Shown here: in pieces, positions 7,378 through 11,916 of the stretch
Layout of the letters: each line of letters starts with the position of its first letter
Numbering within the stretch: the stretch's first letter is position 1
Source: Sphingobium sp.
GTDB lineage: Bacteria; Pseudomonadota; Alphaproteobacteria; Sphingomonadales; Sphingomonadaceae
Length of the DNA stretch: 14,719 nucleotides
Direction: 5' to 3'
Assembly (NCBI GenBank): GCA_030148625.1
Contig: JASBTC010000229.1
Location: 1-14,719 of the forward strand
Translations under genes and position numbers: made by a program
Notes under the pieces: generated by a model
Seen by the model: only the letters and a program-made list of their open reading frames with translations
Databases searched by the model: none
What the model was told of the DNA's origin: nothing

Positions 7378-7390
7378 TTTCCTAAGGAAA
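7378..7390. promoter_or_regulatory. TTTCCTAAGGAAA palindrome
   Basis: A perfect 6-bp-arm palindrome around a single central base, 41 bp upstream of the 33-aa ORF start, so at an operator-like position for that gene. A second perfect palindrome, ATGACGTCAT, lies at 7430-7439 beyond it. No regulator can be named. Confidence 0.3.
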
Positions 7391-7463
7391 TGCAAGCCCC
7401 ATGAATCGGTGGGCCGGCGCTGCGCCATCATGACGTCATCACCGCCCGGACATCCGATCCGGC

Positions 7464-8168
7464 TCAGCGCGCGGCAAGCAGGTCCTCAACCCATTGGGGA
7501 ACCAGCAGACTTGCCGGCCCCTGCCGCGACTCCTCGAACAGGAAGCTGCCCGCCGAGGGATCGAGGTTGAGTTCGAGCGTACGGGCGCCGTAATGCCGCG
7601 CGGTCTGAACGAAGCCGGCGGCGGGATAGACCGCGCCCGAGGTGCCGATCGACACGAACAGGTCCGCGCCCGACAACGCACGCTCGATCCGCTCCATTTC
7701 GTACGGCATCTCCCCGAAGAACACGATGTCCGGCCTGAGTGCGGGCGCACCGCAGCCGCCGCATCGCTGCCCCTCGCCCATCGGCCCGTCCCAGTGCTCG
7801 GCGCGTCCACAGGCGGCGCAGAGTGCGGAGAGAAGTTCGCCATGCATGTGCAGCAATCGCCGGGCGCCGGCGCGTTCGTGCAGATCGTCGACATTCTGCG
7901 TGACGATCAGCAATTCGCCCGGCCATTCGGCGTCGAGCCGCGCCAGCGCCTCATGCGCGGCATTGGGTATGACCGTGGCCAGCGCGGCACGGCGCGCATC
8001 GTAGAAGCGATGCACCGTCCCGGGATCGCGTGCGAGCGCCTGTGGCGTACAGACATCCTCGACCCGATGCCCTTCCCACAGACCATCGGGTCCACGAAAG
8101 GTGGCGAGACCGCTCTCCGCGGAGATGCCCGCACCGGTGAGGACGACGATATTGCGAAAGGCCGACAC
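7464..8168 (-). CDS. cobB: NAD-dependent protein deacylase, class III sirtuin (CobB-like)
   Basis: Removes acyl groups from lysines with NAD+, giving O-acyl-ADP-ribose and nicotinamide; cytoplasmic. Numbered from GTG at 8168 (234 residues): GAGIS (12-16), TFRG (23-26), TQNVDDLH (90-97), catalytic His109 in HMHGEL, and a four-cysteine zinc site at 117, 120, 136 and 139. Tyr56 and Arg59 in FYDARR match the Y-x-x-R pair that lets SIRT5 and E. coli CobB accept succinyl-lysine, so desuccinylase as well as deacetylase activity is expected. The frame is open up to 8285 with ATGs at 8234 and 8231. I prefer GTG 8168 because sirtuins usually begin a few residues before the NAD motif and because a regulatory element shared with the downstream duplicate lies at 8236-8250. 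No start has a good Shine-Dalgarno, so the N-terminus is uncertain. Confidence 0.93.
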   Translation of the reverse strand: MSAFRNIVVLTGAGISAESGLATFRGPDGLWEGHRVEDVCTPQALARDPGTVHRFYDARRAALATVIPNAAHEALARLDAEWPGELLIVTQNVDDLHERAGARRLLHMHGELLSALCAACGRAEHWDGPMGEGQRCGGCGAPALRPDIVFFGEMPYEMERIERALSGADLFVSIGTSGAVYPAAGFVQTARHYGARTLELNLDPSAGSFLFEESRQGPASLLVPQWVEDLLAAR

Positions 8169-8235
8169 CGTATCGCGATAGCGGATCGACAAATGCCCGG
8201 AAAGCCCCCGGCGCCAGCCTGCAAGGGACATCATG

Positions 8236-8250
8236 TTTCGATCTCTGAAA
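8236..8250. promoter_or_regulatory. Distal element TTTC-N7-GAAA, copy 1
   Basis: An inverted repeat, TTTC at 8236-8239 and GAAA at 8247-8250 with spacer GATCTCT. It is matched in copy 2 at 11598-11614 with flanks ATG on the left and an A-run on the right conserved. Its distance to the receptor start is 310 bp, against 307 bp in copy 2. It could be an operator for cobB, for the receptor, or for both. Confidence 0.4.
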
Positions 8251-8435
8251 AAGCGCCGTCGAAACACGGTCTTGGAGTCGGGCAAATCACTCCGATTCGC
8301 CTATCCATTTTCCATCAAGAATGTCGATCAACCCGATCAGGACAGCATGGATTCTGCGGGTCGGTTCGAAATCGTCGCTCACGTTAGGGAAAAAGTGAGC
8401 AATTCATTCATATTAGGCGCTGTTACATGTTTACG

Positions 8436-8485
8436 CTTGACGCCCATTGTTCAAATTGAGAAAAAAGTTATCATAATCGAAAATT
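8436..8485 (+). promoter_or_regulatory. Receptor promoter block, copy 1
   Basis: An AT-rich 50-bp block starting CTTGACGCCCATT and continuing through TTGAGAAAAAA, TTATCA and TCGAAAATT. It matches 11793-11841 with only a few substitutions and one fewer base around the A-run. TTGACG (8437-8442) is a good -35, but no good -10 stands at 17 nt. TTATCA (8468-8473) is conserved in both copies and is the best -10 candidate if TTGTTC (8447-8452) is the -35. Exact promoter boxes are therefore ambiguous. Confidence 0.55.
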
Positions 8486-8518
8486 CCTGGCCCCAACGAC
8501 AAGAACCGTGGCCAGGGA
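8484..8518 (+). other. Leader hairpin upstream of receptor 1
   Basis: CCTGGCC (8486-8492) pairs perfectly with GGCCAGG (8510-8516); a G-U and a T-A pair extend the stem to 9 bp, with a 17-nt loop. No T-run follows, so it is not a terminator. It lies in the predicted 5' leader, about 40 bp before the start. Copy 2 has a different leader, so the hairpin is not conserved between the paralogues. Confidence 0.45.
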
Positions 8519-8556
8519 CGCTTTTCTGCGCATCTGCCAAAAAGGGGGGATCACCA

Positions 8557-11475
8557 ATGGCGAATATCATCACACTGGCCGCAAGGCGCCGACGGACTGC
8601 CGAAGACATGATGGCGGGAACCGCGCTGGCGGGAGAATTCGGCACGCGCGGCTTCTCCCGCTCGCTGCTGTTGCTCGCGGCCGGCGCCGCGCTCTCCGTC
8701 GCCGGCCAGGCGCATGCGCAACAGGCTGCCGAAGCCGAGGTGGAACAGGGTGAAGACATCATCGTCACCGGTTCGCAGATCGCGCGCACCGGCTTCGACA
8801 CGCCGACCCCCGTCACCGTCGTCAGCACCGCCGACTTCGAACGCGTCGGCGCCCCCAATATCGCCGATGCGCTCAACCAATTGCCCGCGCTGAAAGCGAG
8901 CGTCACGCCCGAAGCGACAACCAATCTGTCGAAGCTGTCGGGCGCCAATTATCTCGATCTGCGCGGCCTGACCTATCTGCGCACATTGACGCTGCTCGAC
9001 GGCAAGCGCCCGACGCCCTCGTCGCCCGAAGGTGTCGTCAATATCAACACCATCCCGCAATCGGTGATCTCCGGCGCCGAAGTCGTGACCGGTGGCGCAT
9101 CGGCCGCTTATGGTTCGGACGCAGTCGCGGGCGTCGTCAATTTCAAGATCGACCACAAGCTGCAGGGCGTGCGCGGTAGCGCGCAATACGGCATCAGCGA
9201 CTATGGCGACAATAAGGGCTATCTCGTCAGCCTCGCTGCGGGCACCCGCTTCGCCGACGGTCGCGGCCACATCATCGTCGGCGGCGAAATGGCCGGCAGC
9301 AAGGGCATCCCGAACTATGCGGGCCGCGGCTGGGGCGACTATGGCGTCATCGACAATCCGGCGAGCACGCCGACCAACGGCGAACCGACCTATATCCTCG
9401 TCAACCAGCCGCGCGATTCGACCGCCTCCTATGGCGGCCTGATCAACAGCGCGACGGGCACCAACGGCACCGCATTGCTGCGCGGCATCCAGTTCGGCGC
9501 CGGCGGCTCGACGTCGATGTTCAATTACGGCACGAATCAAACCGCCTTCTCGCACCAGGGCGGCGACGGCGTCTGCGGCATCTGCGACGCGGTGTTGAAG
9601 CAACCCTATAAGCGCTGGTCGGCGATCGCGTCCGGCGAATTCGAATTCTCGGAAGCCGCGACTCTCTATGCCACGGGCAGCTATGCACGCTCCGACGTGA
9701 AGAATGCCCCGTCGATCACCGGCAACGACCAGATCACCATCCAGGCCGACAATGTCTTCATCCCGGCTTCGGTGCGCTCGATCCTGACCGCCAATCCGAC
9801 GATCACCAGCTTCACCATGGGTCGCGCCCTCAACGATTATGCGCGCGGCTTCATCAACAAGAAGGCGACGAACTGGCAGGGCATCATCGGCCTGCGCGGC
9901 AATATCGGCGGCGGCTGGAGCTATGATGCGTCCTATGCCTATGGCAAGGCGCGCGACTACACCAACTTCGCCGGTGCACGCATCACAGCAAACTGGCGCA
10001 ATGCTCTCGATGCGATCGACGATCCGCGCACGGCGGGCGTTGTCGATCCGATCTGCCGCTCGACATTGACCAACCCCACCAATGGATGCGTTCCGCTCAA
10101 CCTGTTCGGCGTGATCGCGCCGGGTCAGCAGGCTGCCGCGATCGATTACATCACCGGCGATTCGATCCGCGACTGGCACATGAAGCAGCAGACCGCGGAC
10201 CTGATCATCCGCGGCACGCCGTTCTCGCTGCCAGCCGGCGATGTCGGCCTGGCGGCCGGCGTCCACTGGCGCAAGTTCGAGGTCGACGTTCGCTCCGATC
10301 CGCTCTCGGCCAGCCGTCCCGGCGGCGCGACGGTGTTCCGCGTCGGCAACACGATCCCCTTCAAGGGCGCACAGGAAGTCAAGGAAGCCTTTGGCGAAGT
10401 CCTGATCCCGATTTTCCGCGATCAGCCTTGGGCGAAGAGCCTCGAACTCGACCTCGCCGGCCGTATCACCGATTATCAGACGTCGGGACAGGTCGAGACC
10501 TGGAAGGCTGGCCTCAACTACACGATCAACGATGTCGTCCGTCTGCGCGCCACGCGCTCGCGCGACATCCGCGCACCCAACCTGCAGGAGTTGTTCGCCA
10601 AGGGCCAGACGCTGATCTATCCGATCACAGATTCGGCGCGCAGCGAAAACTATACGATATCGGGTACGTCGTCGGGCAACCGCTTCCTCGTACCGGAGAT
10701 CGCGAACACCTTCACCGGCGGCCTCGTCCTGTCGCCGGCGCGCAACCTGCAGGTCTCGCTCGATTATTATAATATCAAGATCGGCGGTGCCGTCGCCGCG
10801 CTGAGCGCCCAGCAGATCATCACCCGTTGCAATGGCGGCGATGCCGGTGCGTGCCTGCTCATCACGCGTGAGGCCGCTTCGGGCGGCCTGCCCGGCCGCA
10901 TCAGCGGCGTCACCCTGGCGCCGGTCAACTTCCAGTCGATCAAGACCTCGGGCCTCGATATCGAGGCGCGGTACCGGACCAGCCTGTGGAACGGCGATCT
11001 CGATCTGCGGTTGCTCGCCAACTATATCGACAAGCTGACCCTGGTCGGCGATGGCGGCGCCGCATTCGAGCAGGCGGGCGCGCTGTCGCAGGACTTCATC
11101 GACGGCGTCAACGGCTCTCCGCATGTCCGCATCACGGGCACGGCGAGCTACAGCACCGAACGGTTCACCACCGCCCTGACCGGGCGCTGGGTGGGTGGCG
11201 GCATCATCACCCGCGACCAGTCCGACTCGACCAAGCCGCCTTTGACGCCGCTGCTCGACAAACTCTATGCCAAGGGTCGTCTCTACCTCGACCTGTCGGC
11301 GGAAGTGACCTTGTTCAGGCCGATCGGCAGCGACAGCAAGGTCGCGTTGTTCGGTTCGATCCTGAACGTGCTGAACACCGATCCGCCGATCATGGGCTAT
11401 GACTGGGCGACCGCACGTCACCTCTACGACGTGATCGGCCGGCAGTTCACCGGCGGCGTCCGCTTCAACTTCTAA
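8557..11475 (+). CDS. TonB-dependent outer-membrane receptor, copy 1
   Basis: A 972-residue outer-membrane active transporter powered by TonB-ExbBD; ligand unknown. A long signal peptide (1-54) has an unusually long n-region with RRRR (10-13) and MMAGTALAG, then a core SRSLLLLAAGAALSVAG and cleavage after AHA. The TonB-box-like segment DIIVTGSQIARTGF (67-80) leads into the plug (about 80-200, with LDLRGL, VVTGGASAAYGSDAVAGVVNFK). The rest is the beta-barrel, ending in phenylalanine (FNF) as needed for BAM-dependent assembly. Cysteine pairs 340/343 (CGIC), 500/511 and 758/766 lie in predicted extracellular loops. ATG 8557 is chosen over the open upstream frame because of AAGGGGGGA 6 nt before it. 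A strong terminator follows. Receptors of this class in sphingomonads are often linked to plant-derived compounds or iron complexes, but nothing nearby tells which. Confidence 0.94.
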   Translation: MANIITLAARRRRTAEDMMAGTALAGEFGTRGFSRSLLLLAAGAALSVAGQAHAQQAAEAEVEQGEDIIVTGSQIARTGFDTPTPVTVVSTADFERVGAPNIADALNQLPALKASVTPEATTNLSKLSGANYLDLRGLTYLRTLTLLDGKRPTPSSPEGVVNINTIPQSVISGAEVVTGGASAAYGSDAVAGVVNFKIDHKLQGVRGSAQYGISDYGDNKGYLVSLAAGTRFADGRGHIIVGGEMAGSKGIPNYAGRGWGDYGVIDNPASTPTNGEPTYILVNQPRDSTASYGGLINSATGTNGTALLRGIQFGAGGSTSMFNYGTNQTAFSHQGGDGVCGICDAVLKQPYKRWSAIASGEFEFSEAATLYATGSYARSDVKNAPSITGNDQITIQADNVFIPASVRSILTANPTITSFTMGRALNDYARGFINKKATNWQGIIGLRGNIGGGWSYDASYAYGKARDYTNFAGARITANWRNALDAIDDPRTAGVVDPICRSTLTNPTNGCVPLNLFGVIAPGQQAAAIDYITGDSIRDWHMKQQTADLIIRGTPFSLPAGDVGLAAGVHWRKFEVDVRSDPLSASRPGGATVFRVGNTIPFKGAQEVKEAFGEVLIPIFRDQPWAKSLELDLAGRITDYQTSGQVETWKAGLNYTINDVVRLRATRSRDIRAPNLQELFAKGQTLIYPITDSARSENYTISGTSSGNRFLVPEIANTFTGGLVLSPARNLQVSLDYYNIKIGGAVAALSAQQIITRCNGGDAGACLLITREAASGGLPGRISGVTLAPVNFQSIKTSGLDIEARYRTSLWNGDLDLRLLANYIDKLTLVGDGGAAFEQAGALSQDFIDGVNGSPHVRITGTASYSTERFTTALTGRWVGGGIITRDQSDSTKPPLTPLLDKLYAKGRLYLDLSAEVTLFRPIGSDSKVALFGSILNVLNTDPPIMGYDWATARHLYDVIGRQFTGGVRFNF

Positions 11476-11492
11476 ATTCCAGGACCCGATAG

Positions 11493-11520
11493 TCCGCCGC
11501 CGCTCCCTTGAGGCGGCGGA
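11493..11520 (+). other. GC-rich hairpin downstream of receptor 1
   Basis: TCCGCCGCC (11493-11501) and GGCGGCGGA (11512-11520) form a perfect 9-bp stem with a 10-nt loop, 18 bp after the receptor stop. No T-run follows directly. It probably protects the mRNA 3' end or supports the terminator just after it. Confidence 0.6.
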
Positions 11521-11527
11521 CCATGCT

Positions 11528-11557
11528 AGGCGGCAACCTCGGTTGCCGCCTTTTTTT
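11528..11557 (+). terminator. Rho-independent terminator of receptor 1
   Basis: AGGCGGCAAC (11528-11537), loop CTCG, and GTTGCCGCCT (11542-11551) form a perfect 10-bp stem, followed by six more T (11552-11557). This is a textbook intrinsic terminator and separates the transcripts of the two receptor copies. Confidence 0.93.
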
Positions 11558-11597
11558 GTCCGGCGATCGCGATATCGCGCGTGTTGCCCGAGCGATG

Positions 11598-11614
11598 TTT
11601 TCGATCTTTGAAAA
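11598..11614. promoter_or_regulatory. Distal element TTTTC-N7-GAAAA, copy 2
   Basis: TTTTC (11598-11602) and GAAAA (11610-11614) flank the 7-nt spacer GATCTTT, matching the copy 1 element at 8236-8250 but with 5-bp arms. It lies 307 bp before the copy 2 start. Retention in both duplicates while the DNA around it diverged suggests function. Confidence 0.4.
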
Positions 11615-11792
11615 AACTGGCGACGCAGCGCCTCGGATCGCCCTATTCCCCGCTTTCGGTGCTCGTGGGAACGATCCGCCCCTTTTTCCGATCGAGCCAC
11701 GCCGGATTCGTCGGACTGCCTCAAAATCGTAGACTGGATCGGGAAAGACAGCTCGCGAAGCCGCATTATCCGGCACGGCTGCGCGTTTAGCA

Positions 11793-11841
11793 CTTGACGC
11801 CCATTCTTCTAATTGAGAAAAAATTATCAGAATCGAAAATT
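11793..11841 (+). promoter_or_regulatory. Receptor promoter block, copy 2
   Basis: The counterpart of 8436-8485: starts CTTGACGCCCATT, then AATTGAGAAAAAA, TTATCA and TCGAAAATT. Much better conserved than the DNA just upstream or the leader just downstream, which marks it as the likely RNA polymerase or regulator contact region. TTGACG is at 11794-11799. Confidence 0.55.
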
Positions 11842-11916
11842 TGCCTGACCGCGAACAGGGGCGTGCAGGCGGAGGAGGCTTTTTCCGCAAATCCGCGATA
11901 CACAGGGGGAACAATA

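Larger units (their letters stand above)
8169..8556. other. 388-bp intergenic region between cobB and the first receptor
   Basis: No gene is supported. It holds the distal TTTC-N7-GAAA element (8236-8250), a GCTCAC/GTGAGC inverted repeat with a 12-nt loop (8377-8400), the AT-rich promoter-proximal block (8436-8485), a leader hairpin (8484-8518) and the receptor Shine-Dalgarno AAGGGGGGA (8542-8550). It must also hold the cobB promoter on the minus strand, which I cannot assign. The receptor frame is open upstream without a stop, but its composition and the strong ribosome site place the start at 8557. Confidence 0.7.
11476..11916. other. 441-bp intergenic region between the two receptors
   Basis: No gene is supported. 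It holds two stacked hairpins, the second a strong terminator, then the copy of the distal TTTC-N7-GAAA element, a diverged stretch, the copy of the promoter block, a leader with a GGCGGAGGAGGC purine-rich patch, and the Shine-Dalgarno AGGGGGA (11904-11910). Short frames here (for example 11841-12113) are not convincing. Confidence 0.7.

Noticed and set aside
7228..7431. 67-residue minus-strand frame between era and cobB
   Set aside because: Basic, polar product without a ribosome-binding site; the 33-residue frame in the same gap has both a ribosome site and a clean membrane helix.
7411..7439. GGCGC-T-GCGCC and ATGACGTCAT palindromes considered as a terminator for cobB
   Set aside because: No T-run follows on the minus strand, and the stems are too short or have no loop; at most protein-binding sites.
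7274..7570. 98-residue plus-strand frame overlapping the cobB 3' end
   Set aside because: Runs antisense into cobB, is rich in P, R and S without a domain, and lacks a convincing start signal.
8233..8556. 108-codon N-terminal extension of receptor 1
   Set aside because: The frame is open, but it contains the duplicated promoter block and hairpin, and a strong Shine-Dalgarno precedes the ATG at 8557. Copy 2 confirms this start.
8551..11793. 1080-residue open frame on the minus strand opposite receptor 1
   Set aside because: Antisense shadow. A like frame appears opposite receptor 2 because the genes are paralogous, and the composition is unlike a folded protein.
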